Assembly (NCBI RefSeq): GCF_039822205.1
Contig: NZ_JBAGBW010000009.1
Location: 7,998 to 71,997, forward strand
Source: Thermodesulfobium sp. 4217-1
GTDB lineage: Bacteria > Thermodesulfobiota > Thermodesulfobiia > Thermodesulfobiales > Thermodesulfobiaceae
Length of the DNA stretch: 64,000 nt
Reading direction: 5' to 3'
A model generated the notes under the pieces. It worked only from the letters and a program-made list of their open reading frames with translations, ran no database searches and had not been told where the DNA came from. The position numbers were made by a program, and so were the translations under genes. Below are positions 17,247-26,258 of this stretch, piece after piece; within the stretch, counting starts at the first letter, position 1, and every line of letters starts with the position of its first letter.

Positions 17247-18952
17247 AACTTTCCAAATTGTTTTTTAGAACTTTAAAAGAAGTACCTGGCGATGCAGAGG
17301 CTATCAGCCACATCTTATTGCTGAGGGCTGGATACATAAGGCGTCTTGGCTCAGGGATATACACTTATTTGCCATTGGCTAAGAAGGTTTTATTGAAAAT
17401 TGAAAATATAGTTAGAGAAGAAATGATTAACATAAACTCTCAAGAATTACTTCTTCCTGCCCTTCAACCCAAGGAGATTTGGGAAATTTCTGGCAGATGG
17501 AAAAAATATGGTCCTGAACTTATGAGATTCAAGGATAGACATGATAAAGAATATGCGCTTGGTCCTACTCATGAAGAGGTTATAACTGATTTAATAAACA
17601 GAGAAGTTAGTTCTTACAAGCAGCTCCCAATTTCTGTTTTTCAAATACAGACAAAATTCAGGGATGAAATAAGGCCAAGATTTGGTTTGATGAGGTCTAG
17701 GGAATTTATTATGAAGGATGCCTATAGCTTTCACAGAAACGAAGAAGATCTTGATGTGACTTACTGGGATATGTTTCACGCTTATGAAAAAATTCTTAAT
17801 AGAATGGGGCTAAATTTTAAATCTGTAGAGGCAGACTCTGGTGCTATTGGCGGGAGTGTTTCTCACGAATTTATGGTTCTGACTCCTTATGGCGAAGATA
17901 AAATACTGTATTGTTCGAGCTGTTCTTATGCTGCCAACCTTGAAAAGGCATCTTCAAGCTATGAACCTTTTGATGTCAGGGATTTTTCAGACTTGGATAT
18001 CGTATCTACTCCAAATGCAAAAACTGTTGATGAAGTTTCTAAATTTGTGGGTGTGGATCAAAAGTACATTCTAAAATCTCTGATGTATAAAATTGAAGGC
18101 GAACCAACAATGATAATATTGGCTGGTGATGATGAGCTAAATGAAGTGAAATTAAAAAATGCCTTTGGTGGGAAAGAAATATCTATGATGACACCTGACG
18201 AAATTAAGCAAAAACTCGATTTATCTGTTGGCTCTATAGGGCCAGTTAAAGTAAACAACATAAAGTTAATATGTGATAAGAGGGTTTGTGTAGAAAACGT
18301 CTCGTTTTATGCTGGAGCCAATAAAGATGGATACCATTTTAAAAACGTCTATTTTAAAAGAGATTTTTACTCGGATAATATATTTGATTTAAGGGTTTCA
18401 AAAGCTGGAGAATTTTGTCCGCGTTGTGGTGCCAAGCTTGTTGAAAGCACTGGCAGCGAGGCTGGTCATGTATTTAAGCTTGGCACAAAATATAGCGAAC
18501 CTATGAAAGCCTGTTTCAAGGATGAAAATGGCAAGGAAAAACCCTTTGAGATGGGATGCTATGGTATTGGCATTTCTAGGCTTCTATCTATTGTTGTAGA
18601 ACAGCACCACGATGAATTTGGAATTATATGGCCCGCAACTTTGTGCCCCTATCAGGTTATAGTTATTCCTGCTAATGTAAAAGATGAAAATCAGCTAAAT
18701 ACCGCAGATATGATCTTTCATGAGCTCAGGGACAGGGGGATTAGCGTTTTATTCGATGATCGTGATGATAGAGCAGGTGTAAAGTTTAAAGACGCAGATC
18801 TCTTAGGGATACCGATCAAGATAATTATAGGAGGACATTTTTCAAAGTCTGGTCTTATTGAGATAAAGATTAGGCGTGATGGGAGTTCAAATCTTGTACC
18901 TCCTGATGAGGCCAGCGTTTATGTGTCTCTTAAATTAAGGCAACTAATATAG
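17243..18952 (+). CDS. proS: Prolyl-tRNA synthetase (bacterial type with editing domain)
   Basis: Charges tRNA-Pro. Class II motifs are clear: motif 1 around LLPALQPKEIW, motif 2 in FRDEIRPRFGLMRSREF, motif 3 near EMGCYGIGISRLLS. The insertion between motifs 2 and 3 (about residues 220-385) is the YbaK-like editing domain of bacterial ProRS. Length 569 is standard. It overlaps ispG by four bases, and ends the uppS-proS block as in Firmicutes, but polC, which often follows there, is replaced by a penicillin-binding protein. Confidence 0.96.
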   Translation: MKLSKLFFRTLKEVPGDAEAISHILLLRAGYIRRLGSGIYTYLPLAKKVLLKIENIVREEMININSQELLLPALQPKEIWEISGRWKKYGPELMRFKDRHDKEYALGPTHEEVITDLINREVSSYKQLPISVFQIQTKFRDEIRPRFGLMRSREFIMKDAYSFHRNEEDLDVTYWDMFHAYEKILNRMGLNFKSVEADSGAIGGSVSHEFMVLTPYGEDKILYCSSCSYAANLEKASSSYEPFDVRDFSDLDIVSTPNAKTVDEVSKFVGVDQKYILKSLMYKIEGEPTMIILAGDDELNEVKLKNAFGGKEISMMTPDEIKQKLDLSVGSIGPVKVNNIKLICDKRVCVENVSFYAGANKDGYHFKNVYFKRDFYSDNIFDLRVSKAGEFCPRCGAKLVESTGSEAGHVFKLGTKYSEPMKACFKDENGKEKPFEMGCYGIGISRLLSIVVEQHHDEFGIIWPATLCPYQVIVIPANVKDENQLNTADMIFHELRDRGISVLFDDRDDRAGVKFKDADLLGIPIKIIIGGHFSKSGLIEIKIRRDGSSNLVPPDEASVYVSLKLRQLI

Positions 18953-18955
18953 ACA

Positions 18956-21055
18956 ATGTTAAGTAAAATAAAAAAATTTTTAATTTTTATAGGGATTTTT
19001 CTAGCTCTTTTTGTTGTAGGTCTTTTAGCTGGTGTAACAATTTATTCTTTTATTAAAGTTCCAAACGTAGAAAGCCTTGAAAACTATGCTCCACCTGAGG
19101 CTACACAGATATTTGATAGAAATGGCAAGTTGATAACTACTCTGTATGATTCTGAGAACAGAGTCGTGGTTCCATTGAAGGATATCCCAAATAATCTTAG
19201 AGACGCTGTAATAGCAGTCGAGGACTCAAGGTTTTATTCAGAAGTGGGTTTCGATCCTATTGGCATTATGAGGGCTTTTATCGCAGATATTATGCATAGA
19301 AAAGAAATCGAAGGCGGCAGTACTTTGACTCAGCAGCTGGTAAAGAATATTTATCTTACTCCACAGCAAACTTTAATGAGAAAACTGGTAGAATTGGTCA
19401 TTTCTATTAGGGTAGATCTGACTTTAAGCAAAGATAAAATATTAGAACTCTACCTTAACGAAATCTATTTGGGGCATGGTACCAATGGAGTCCAGGCCGC
19501 TTCAAAGTATTACTTTAACAAAGACGTAAAAAATCTTAATTTAGCAGAATCTGCAATGCTTGCAGGATTAATAAGTGCTCCAGAATATTATTCACCTGTA
19601 AGAAACTTTAAGTTAGCAAAAGAGCGTCAGAAGATAGTATTAAACAGAATGGTTGACGTAGGGTATATCACTAAGGCTCAGGCAAATGATGCATACAGTC
19701 AGCCAATTGATATCGTTCATTCAAATACCAGATGGGGCGGAATAGCTCCTTATTTTGTCGATCATATCTTACAAGAAATGGCTAAAAAATACGGTTATAA
19801 TGAAGTTTATACTGGTGGCTTAAAAATTTATACTACTCTTGACTACAATATGCAGGAAGAAGCAGATAAGATGGTAAAAGATTATGTGAAAAAATACAGC
19901 TATCTTCACGTTTCAGAAGGGGCACTGGTTGCTATCGATCCACAAAACGGAGAGATTAGAGCCTATGTGGGCGGAACAAGCTACGAAAAAAGTCAATTTG
20001 ATAGAGTAATAATGGCTGAGAGACAGCCAGGATCTTCTTTTAAACCATTCGTATACCTGACCGCCTTGGAACAGGGACTGGGTCCTAATACTACATTATC
20101 TGATACTCCCGTTACATATCAAACCCCTGAAGGTCCATGGAGTCCTCAGAATTATGAGAGAACTTTTATGGGTAACATTCCTATGTGGGAGGCTCTAATG
20201 CTATCCAGGAATGTTCCAAGTGTGAAATTGCTTGACATGGTTGGGGTAGAGAACGCAATTAAAACGGCAAGAAAGGCTGGGATTAAAAGCCACCTAAACG
20301 CAAACCTTGCCCTTGCTCTTGGTGCGAGTGATGTGAACCTTCTTGAAATGACTTCTGCCTATGGCGTTTTCGCAAATAGAGGAATAAGGGTGGAACCAAT
20401 ATTTATTACCAAGGTTGTAGATAGAAACGGTAAAGTTTTAGAAGAAAATAAACCTATACCACAGAGGGTTTTTGAGGAAAAATATATTTCGGTGCTTGAC
20501 GGTATGCTTACTAACGTAATTTTACACGGTACTGGAATGGCTGCTAATATTGGTAGGCCTGCTGCAGGAAAAACTGGCACTACTGACGACTTTAGGAATG
20601 CATGGTTTATGGGATTTACTCCAAATATGGTTTGTGGCGTTTGGGTAGGAAATGACGATAATTCGCCAATGAACGGTGTAGTTGGTGGATTTATCCCTGC
20701 TGAAATTTGGGCTGGATTTATGAAGTATGCTCTTACAGGGACACCCGTTGCATATTTTCCAAAGAGTTCTGAGTCTATCGGATCTTCTAGTGGCAATGAG
20801 GTAAGTGTTTGGATTTGCAGCGGTTCTGATAAATTGGCTACAGACAAGTGCCCAAATCCTATTTTAAAATCATTCCCGAAGGACAATGTACCTACAGAAT
20901 ATGACAGTAGATACCCTGGAACTCCTTATGTTCCGACTGAGGAGAAAAGAAAAGAAAATACTGTCGGGAAAACAAAAAATTCAAATGAAAACAGTCAACC
21001 AACAACCATCCCTAAACATGAAGGAAACTCTATTATCGTTCTCCCCCAAAGATAG
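18956..21055 (+). CDS. Class A penicillin-binding protein (glycosyltransferase/transpeptidase)
   Basis: Polymerises and cross-links peptidoglycan on the outer face of the membrane. One N-terminal membrane anchor (residues 8-30) is followed by a GT51 domain with catalytic EDSRFY (E89) and EGGSTLTQQLVKN, then a transpeptidase domain with SSFK, SRN and KTGTTDD motifs. Length is 699. The last 60 residues are a low-complexity polar tail rich in K, E, N and T. The ATG is three bases after proS with no clear Shine-Dalgarno. Its 3' end overlaps the oppositely oriented hypB by 23 bases. PBP1a-like; the exact ortholog name is not certain. Confidence 0.94.
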   Translation: MLSKIKKFLIFIGIFLALFVVGLLAGVTIYSFIKVPNVESLENYAPPEATQIFDRNGKLITTLYDSENRVVVPLKDIPNNLRDAVIAVEDSRFYSEVGFDPIGIMRAFIADIMHRKEIEGGSTLTQQLVKNIYLTPQQTLMRKLVELVISIRVDLTLSKDKILELYLNEIYLGHGTNGVQAASKYYFNKDVKNLNLAESAMLAGLISAPEYYSPVRNFKLAKERQKIVLNRMVDVGYITKAQANDAYSQPIDIVHSNTRWGGIAPYFVDHILQEMAKKYGYNEVYTGGLKIYTTLDYNMQEEADKMVKDYVKKYSYLHVSEGALVAIDPQNGEIRAYVGGTSYEKSQFDRVIMAERQPGSSFKPFVYLTALEQGLGPNTTLSDTPVTYQTPEGPWSPQNYERTFMGNIPMWEALMLSRNVPSVKLLDMVGVENAIKTARKAGIKSHLNANLALALGASDVNLLEMTSAYGVFANRGIRVEPIFITKVVDRNGKVLEENKPIPQRVFEEKYISVLDGMLTNVILHGTGMAANIGRPAAGKTGTTDDFRNAWFMGFTPNMVCGVWVGNDDNSPMNGVVGGFIPAEIWAGFMKYALTGTPVAYFPKSSESIGSSSGNEVSVWICSGSDKLATDKCPNPILKSFPKDNVPTEYDSRYPGTPYVPTEEKRKENTVGKTKNSNENSQPTTIPKHEGNSIIVLPQR

Positions 21056-21704
21056 CAAGGTGTTTTTGGATTAACCATTCAATAAATTCCATATATGAAG
21101 ATTTGTCTTTTTTTGACATAAGGAAGATTGGCGCCTTTTTATTCAACTTCCTAATTTCTGAAATGAAGATGTCCTCGGTTAGATCGAGAAAAGGTAATAG
21201 ATCTACTTTGGTTAAAAGCACGCAGGAAGACTCTTTAAACAGGAGTGGATATTTTTCTGGCTTGTCTTCTCCCTCTGTTACGCTTAATATTGCTATTTTT
21301 TCGTGTTCTCCCAGGTAAAATTCTGCCGGACATACGAGGTTTCCGACGTTTTCGATAAACAATATCTTCTCATTCACGATATCTAGCTGTTCGAATGCCT
21401 TCCTTATCATTTTGGATTCGAGATGACAGATGCCATGAGTATTAATTTGGACACATTTTATTTCTTTTTTGCTAATCCTTTCTGCATCTCTTGTAGTAGC
21501 AATGTCACCTTCGATAACTAAACAAGGAAAACCTTGTTCGTTTAATATAGGAGCAATATTTTCAAGTAAAGTAGTTTTCCCGGAACCAGGAGAGCTAATG
21601 AGGTTGATCGTCAAGAGCCCCTTTGACTCAAAAATATTTTTATTTGTCTCCCCCTCTTTTATATTTTTTGATAAAATTGGAATATTAATATCTTTTATAT
21701 CCAT
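21033..21704 (-). CDS. hypB: Hydrogenase/urease nickel-insertion GTPase HypB
   Basis: SIMIBI-class GTPase that, with HypA, loads nickel into NiFe hydrogenase precursors. P-loop SSPGSGKTT at 37-45, GDIATTRDA switch, ENVGNLVCP, and KVDL base-recognition motif. The G-domain metal ligands C93, H94 (GICHLES) and C125 are kept. The N-terminal CxxCGC motif and the histidine-rich nickel store found in many HypB proteins are absent. Length 223. ATG start; last gene of the argS-led minus-strand operon, 45 bases after hypA. No hydrogenase structural gene is in the window. Confidence 0.95.
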   Translation of the reverse strand: MDIKDINIPILSKNIKEGETNKNIFESKGLLTINLISSPGSGKTTLLENIAPILNEQGFPCLVIEGDIATTRDAERISKKEIKCVQINTHGICHLESKMIRKAFEQLDIVNEKILFIENVGNLVCPAEFYLGEHEKIAILSVTEGEDKPEKYPLLFKESSCVLLTKVDLLPFLDLTEDIFISEIRKLNKKAPIFLMSKKDKSSYMEFIEWLIQKHLAIFGGER

Positions 21705-21749
21705 TATTTGTCTCCCTTCTTTTCTATCTTGAATAATTTTTGAATAAAT

Positions 21750-22094
21750 TTATTCTGCAATAATTTTATTTATAAGCATTTCCCTACCTGATTCAATTAT
21801 TGTTTCAAACGAATGACAATATGGACATTCCATACTGACCATTCTATCGCTTTCTGATATTTTATCGCAATTTAGACAGTGTAATTTAAGGTTAACCTTA
21901 TTTATCTTTAAGGTTGCATCTTCGAGCATTGTTTCGTTTTTCATAACATCGAATGCTCCTGATAGGAGATCAGTTTCTATCATTGCTCCTGCGCCAACAG
22001 TTATCTCTACTTCGAGAACCTTGTGAGCATTGTTTTGTTTTGCCTGTTCAGTGGTTATGTCGATTATTTCCTGTACAATACTTGCTTCATGCAT
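21750..22094 (-). CDS. hypA: Hydrogenase nickel-incorporation protein HypA
   Basis: Small nickel-and-zinc protein that hands nickel to HypB and the hydrogenase large subunit. It has the invariant start MHE (His2 binds nickel) and a zinc ribbon with two CxxC pairs (CLNC and CPYC). Length 114 is standard. The ATG comes immediately after the stop of the M48 protease gene (TAA then ATG), so translation is likely coupled. Confidence 0.96.
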   Translation of the reverse strand: MHEASIVQEIIDITTEQAKQNNAHKVLEVEITVGAGAMIETDLLSGAFDVMKNETMLEDATLKINKVNLKLHCLNCDKISESDRMVSMECPYCHSFETIIESGREMLINKIIAE

Positions 22095-23192
22095 TTAATT
22101 AAATGCCTCCCACAAAGAATTTTTCCATACTATTTTTTTTAATTCAGAACATAGGGTTGTTAAGATTTTTCTGTTTTCTTCTGTATCTTTTGCAGAAATA
22201 ACCTTTATATTCTTAACGTAAATTATAACACTATCCCCTTCACCAACAACGTTTATATCATAAATGCTAGGTTCTTCATCAAATGCAAGGTTTAGGTTTT
22301 TTATTACCGATGTCAAATCTATAAAAGGATTTGGAAATATATTTGGATAGTCTTGAAGATTGAACCACAAATCTTTTTCAATATAGACATTTGGCCCAAT
22401 ATTTGTAACCTTGAAATAATCGGCTGCAATTCTTCTGTTAATTACAACGCCATAACTTTTTAAAGCAGCGATAATATAGTGAATTCTTTCTTCTGTTTCT
22501 GGATGATTTTGGTAGATTCCCCAGTTTATATCCTGGTAGCTTCTCTCTCTTGCATTTAGCCTCTCCATAGTAGTTAACAGTCCTACTGGATTGTAGCCAC
22601 ATGCCATAGCACACCTGATGGCAAATTCATCTGCCTGTTTTTCAAGTCCTATAGAATATTGATTCATCATTGCCATTGACAATAGACTTGCAGACTCGCT
22701 AGCAGCGGCGTTTCCCCTTGATGCTATTATTACCGCAAGTGCTACGAGGGTATATTTCTTTTGAAGCTCCATTTGTTTTCGGTGATGATCTAAAACGACG
22801 TGGCCGGTCTCATGCGATAGTATACAAGCTAATTCGTCATCAGTCCTGACAAAATTTAACATTCCGGTAGTTACAAAAATAAAACCTCCCGGCAGGGCAA
22901 AGGCATTAACGTCATCGCTATGGTAAGCCTTTATGGTTAACTTTAGGTTTTTAACGCCTGAAAATTCTCTGGCATATACTTGCAGTCTACTGGCAATTTT
23001 GTCTAGTCTTTCTTGAACTGCTGGGTTTTTGACGATTTTATAATAAGATTCAATGTCCTTTGCAATTTTTTGACCTTCTTTATATTCTTTATCATAATTG
23101 ATTATGGTCTGTGCGTTTGAAGGGTTGTGTAAATTTATTAATAGGAAACTAACTACAAGGAGTAGAAGGGATATAATTTTTTTTTTAGACAT
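22095..23192 (-). CDS. Secreted M48 family metalloprotease (BepA/YfgC-like)
   Basis: A zinc protease exported by an N-terminal signal peptide (residues 1-27, cleavage after SNA). The zinc motif HETGH is at 127-131 and the third ligand E184 lies in LEKQADEF. The stretch NAFALPGGFIFVTTG upstream of the motif is typical of the BepA branch, which does quality control of envelope proteins. The C-terminal 140 residues are less conserved and match no tetratricopeptide pattern I can see. It overlaps the preceding zinc-ribbon gene by eight bases and abuts hypA. A second, shorter M48 protease lies at 60.7 kb. Confidence 0.88.
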   Translation of the reverse strand: MSKKKIISLLLLVVSFLLINLHNPSNAQTIINYDKEYKEGQKIAKDIESYYKIVKNPAVQERLDKIASRLQVYAREFSGVKNLKLTIKAYHSDDVNAFALPGGFIFVTTGMLNFVRTDDELACILSHETGHVVLDHHRKQMELQKKYTLVALAVIIASRGNAAASESASLLSMAMMNQYSIGLEKQADEFAIRCAMACGYNPVGLLTTMERLNARERSYQDINWGIYQNHPETEERIHYIIAALKSYGVVINRRIAADYFKVTNIGPNVYIEKDLWFNLQDYPNIFPNPFIDLTSVIKNLNLAFDEEPSIYDINVVGEGDSVIIYVKNIKVISAKDTEENRKILTTLCSELKKIVWKNSLWEAFN

Positions 23193-24000
23193 CTTCCTTG
23201 CCGTCAGTATCCTGTTTTTTTTCTGGTTTTAATAAAGCACCGCAATAGCAGCAAAAATTATCATCTTCATCAAAGAGTGTTTTGTGACAAAATGGACATT
23301 TTGCCTCAGGCTTTCTGGGGAATTTTTTAATAGCTAATACGATTGTAAAGAATGATACAAAGATTAGCAATAAACCAACTACTGCAAGCAAAATAGGCAT
23401 AAAATCAGAAAAACTTTTAATTTTTATGGGACTATTAACTTTTTCTTTAGTTGTATTTTGTTCCTCAGGCGTAGTTTTTTTTGCAACATTGTCTTTTTCT
23501 AAAACGATATTTTTGACGTAAAGTGGTTGGCTGCCCTTATTTATCAAAAGTTTGTATGTGCCATCCATTTCAGTTTTGACAGGTATTACTATATTAGTTT
23601 CATCTACAACTTCATTTACTGGCCTTCTTTGACCATTTTCATTTACCACAGAATATCTTCTTGCGAAGAATACTATATCAGTCGAATATAAGGTCCTTCC
23701 ATCAGGTGAATAGAAGTCTAATCCGTAAATCAATTTTGGACCCGTTACAGGCGGCTTATTCCCAAGTTTCAGCCAAGATTCTAATACAGGCCCATAATCT
23801 GGCGTGTTTTGAAGTATTTCTTTTATCAGGGCGCTGTCTGCTTTTACGTGAACGGTTAGCGAATCAATAGAGCTATAATTGCCATCTACCTTCTCATTTC
23901 CAGAAATAGTAAGATTGACCTGAAGCTGATCGGCTGCGTTTGCGTAATTGGTAAACAAACAAGAAAAAAATATAAGCGCTAATAAAATTTTAAATTTCAC
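23185..24000 (-). CDS. Membrane-anchored protein with extracytoplasmic domain and cytoplasmic zinc ribbon
   Basis: I do not recognise the family. A Sec signal peptide (residues 1-22, ending NYANA-A) leads to an outside domain of about 170 residues, rich in beta-strand-like sequence with the segment YGLDFYSPDGRTLYSTD. A single membrane helix follows (about 201-223), then a short cytoplasmic tail with a zinc ribbon: C235PFC238 and C250-x-x-C253. Start GTG overlaps the argS stop (GTGA) and its stop overlaps the M48 gene by eight bases, so the two membrane/secreted proteins are co-translated and may work together. Function unknown. Confidence 0.8.
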   Translation of the reverse strand: MKFKILLALIFFSCLFTNYANAADQLQVNLTISGNEKVDGNYSSIDSLTVHVKADSALIKEILQNTPDYGPVLESWLKLGNKPPVTGPKLIYGLDFYSPDGRTLYSTDIVFFARRYSVVNENGQRRPVNEVVDETNIVIPVKTEMDGTYKLLINKGSQPLYVKNIVLEKDNVAKKTTPEEQNTTKEKVNSPIKIKSFSDFMPILLAVVGLLLIFVSFFTIVLAIKKFPRKPEAKCPFCHKTLFDEDDNFCCYCGALLKPEKKQDTDGKEDV

Positions 24001-25622
24001 ATTTTCTCCAGAGGAATAATGCGTAAATAGGAAAGGCCCTTCGATAGGACTTCATGAACTTTGGTTATCAGAAAAAGCCTGGACCATTGGACAGTCTTTT
24101 CATCGTTAATAATTCTGCTCTTTTGGTAATAAATATGAAATAGTCTTGAGAGGTCTAACATGTAAGTGACCAAGTAGTATGGTTCATAATCTCGCACTGC
24201 CTTTTCTCTGAAAAAATCAAAGTTATCAATCTTTTTAATAATTTCAAGTTCGTCTGCGCCCTCAATATACTTTGAGTACTCTTCTATGTCATCTGGTATC
24301 TGCTCTGCAATATTTCTTTTTATGCTTGATATCCTTGCACATGCATACTGTATATAGTAGAGTGGATTGTCCATTGTAACTTCTTTTGCCTTTTCTATAT
24401 GAAAGTCTATTGTACTGTTTAAAGATCGGGAGGCTAAATAAAATCTTAGTACATCTGGCCCTACATCATCAAGAAGGTCCTTGAGGGTTATCATATTTCC
24501 AGTTCTTTTTGACATTCTTATAAGGTTCTTGTTCCTGTAAAGGTTAACTAATTGACCTAAAAGGATAATAAGCCTTTCTTCAGGTAATCCCAGTGCTTTC
24601 AAGGCACTTTTGAGCCTTGCAATATAACCGTGGTGGTCGGTTCCCCATATATTTATGTAAATATCAAAATTTCTCTTAAATTTTTCATAATGATATGCTA
24701 TGTCTGCTGCAAAATATGTGGGCAATCCATTCTCTCTTATTAAGACCCTATCTTCATTGTCTAAATAATCAGAAGTCTTAAGCCAAAGCGCTCCATCTTT
24801 TCTATATGTTTGATTTTTTGAAATTAAGATATCAACTATTTTATTTATTTTATCTTCTTCGTGCAATTTGCTTTCAAAAAAAAATGAGTCAAAGTTGACT
24901 CCAAAATTATTAAGTGTTTCTTTTTGTTCGTTTAGCGCGATATTTAAGGCCTCTTCTTTTATGAGATCGAAATGTAGGTTTTGTTCTTCTTTAATAAGAA
25001 TAGGATGTTTGTTCAAGATTTTGTTTGCGATATCTATAACATACTCTCCTTGATATCCGCCTTCTGGAAAAACAAAATCTTGTTTTAGCAACTCTTTCAT
25101 TCTGGCTATGATTGATTGGGTAAATAACTCCATTTGATTTCCATAGTTGTTCACGTAAAACTCTGTTTGGACATTAAACCCATAGTCCTTTAATAGCCTG
25201 TTTAAAGAATCTCCAAAAGCAGCCCATCTGCCGTGTCCTATATGAAGAGGTCCCGTAGGATTGGCAGAGACATATTCAATTAATATTTTTGGCGATTCTC
25301 TATTGCTTAAAAATGGTTTAATAGAAAAATCTCTTAAAATATTTTGTAAGGTAAAATCTTTTAGACTGATATTTATGAAACCTGGATTTACAACCTGGAT
25401 TGAGAAAATATCGTTACTAAATCTTTCAGCTATTTTATTCGCAATTTTTATTGGAGACTCTTTGAGATATTTTGCTAATTTCATTGCACTTAAAATAGTG
25501 TAGTCGCCATATTGGGGGTTGGATATTTGGATCTCAATGAATGAGTTAGGATCCTGGATGTCTGGGTATAGGCTGCTAATATGTTTTAGCGTTTCTTCCT
25601 TTAAATGATTGTAAAAAGACAA
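23997..25622 (-). CDS. argS: Arginyl-tRNA synthetase
   Basis: Charges tRNA-Arg. Class I motifs: HIGH at residues 127-130 (PTGPLHIGHGRW) and a KMSKS-equivalent RMSKRTGN. The N-terminal Add1 domain (about 1-110) and the C-terminal DALR anticodon domain are present. Length 541 is normal. Start is TTG, with AAGGAGG eight bases before it. A TATAAT for this strand lies at 25664-25659 but no good -35 is seen. It heads the five-gene minus-strand unit that ends with hypB. Confidence 0.96.
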   Translation of the reverse strand: MSFYNHLKEETLKHISSLYPDIQDPNSFIEIQISNPQYGDYTILSAMKLAKYLKESPIKIANKIAERFSNDIFSIQVVNPGFINISLKDFTLQNILRDFSIKPFLSNRESPKILIEYVSANPTGPLHIGHGRWAAFGDSLNRLLKDYGFNVQTEFYVNNYGNQMELFTQSIIARMKELLKQDFVFPEGGYQGEYVIDIANKILNKHPILIKEEQNLHFDLIKEEALNIALNEQKETLNNFGVNFDSFFFESKLHEEDKINKIVDILISKNQTYRKDGALWLKTSDYLDNEDRVLIRENGLPTYFAADIAYHYEKFKRNFDIYINIWGTDHHGYIARLKSALKALGLPEERLIILLGQLVNLYRNKNLIRMSKRTGNMITLKDLLDDVGPDVLRFYLASRSLNSTIDFHIEKAKEVTMDNPLYYIQYACARISSIKRNIAEQIPDDIEEYSKYIEGADELEIIKKIDNFDFFREKAVRDYEPYYLVTYMLDLSRLFHIYYQKSRIINDEKTVQWSRLFLITKVHEVLSKGLSYLRIIPLEKM

Positions 25623-25733
25623 ATAAAACCTCCTTAAAAGTTAGTATCTCATTAATCAATTATACAATAAGAGTAAACAGTTCACAGTTCTTAAAATTTG
25701 TAGTAACATATTTATAGTTAATAGGGAGGTATT

Positions 25734-26258
25734 ATGCTCAAAGCAAAGATTTTAAATGAGCAGGAAATTAATAAGATACTTCATCGTTTGATGTATGAGA
25801 TTTATGAGAATCACAAAGATTTTGATGAGCTTTTGTTAGTAGGCTTGTGGACAAGGGGAGTTTTTTTAAGTAGGCGTATTGCTGAAATTTTTTTAAATGA
25901 AAAGGGGATAAGGTTAGATACTTCAGAATTGGATGTTACTCCATACAGGGATGATTTATATACTAAAGAAAAAATTGCTTTAAAAACAACAAATTTAATT
26001 TCTACTCAAGAACGTTCGATTATAATAGTTGATGATGTGCTTTTTACGGGGAGAACCATCAGGGGAGCGATAGAAGCTATCTTTGATTTTGGCAGACCAA
26101 AGAAAATAGAATTATTGATATTAATTGATAGAGGTCACAGAGAGCTGCCGATTAATGCAAATTATTTAGGTAGATTTGTGCCAACTTCTTCAAAAGAAGA
26201 CGTTAATGTGAGACTTAAAGAGATTGATAATGTGGATGAGGTGATTATTTTAGAGTGA
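25734..26258 (+). CDS. pyrR: PyrR: pyrimidine regulatory protein / uracil phosphoribosyltransferase
   Basis: In Bacillus PyrR binds pyr mRNA when UMP is high and causes early termination; it also has weak uracil phosphoribosyltransferase activity. The PRPP motif VDDVLFTGRTIRGA and the family segment DRGHRELPI with YLGRFVPTS are present; length 174 is normal. ATG follows GGGAGG. It is the first gene of pyrR-pyrB-pyrC-carA-carB. I find no PyrR-binding anti-antiterminator consensus nor a terminator in the 111-base leader, so how it regulates here is open. Confidence 0.95.
   Translation: MLKAKILNEQEINKILHRLMYEIYENHKDFDELLLVGLWTRGVFLSRRIAEIFLNEKGIRLDTSELDVTPYRDDLYTKEKIALKTTNLISTQERSIIIVDDVLFTGRTIRGAIEAIFDFGRPKKIELLILIDRGHRELPINANYLGRFVPTSSKEDVNVRLKEIDNVDEVIILE

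Noticed and set aside
20359-20886. A 175-codon frame antisense to the penicillin-binding protein
   Set aside because: It is a shadow of the transpeptidase domain; no start signal and no recognisable product.
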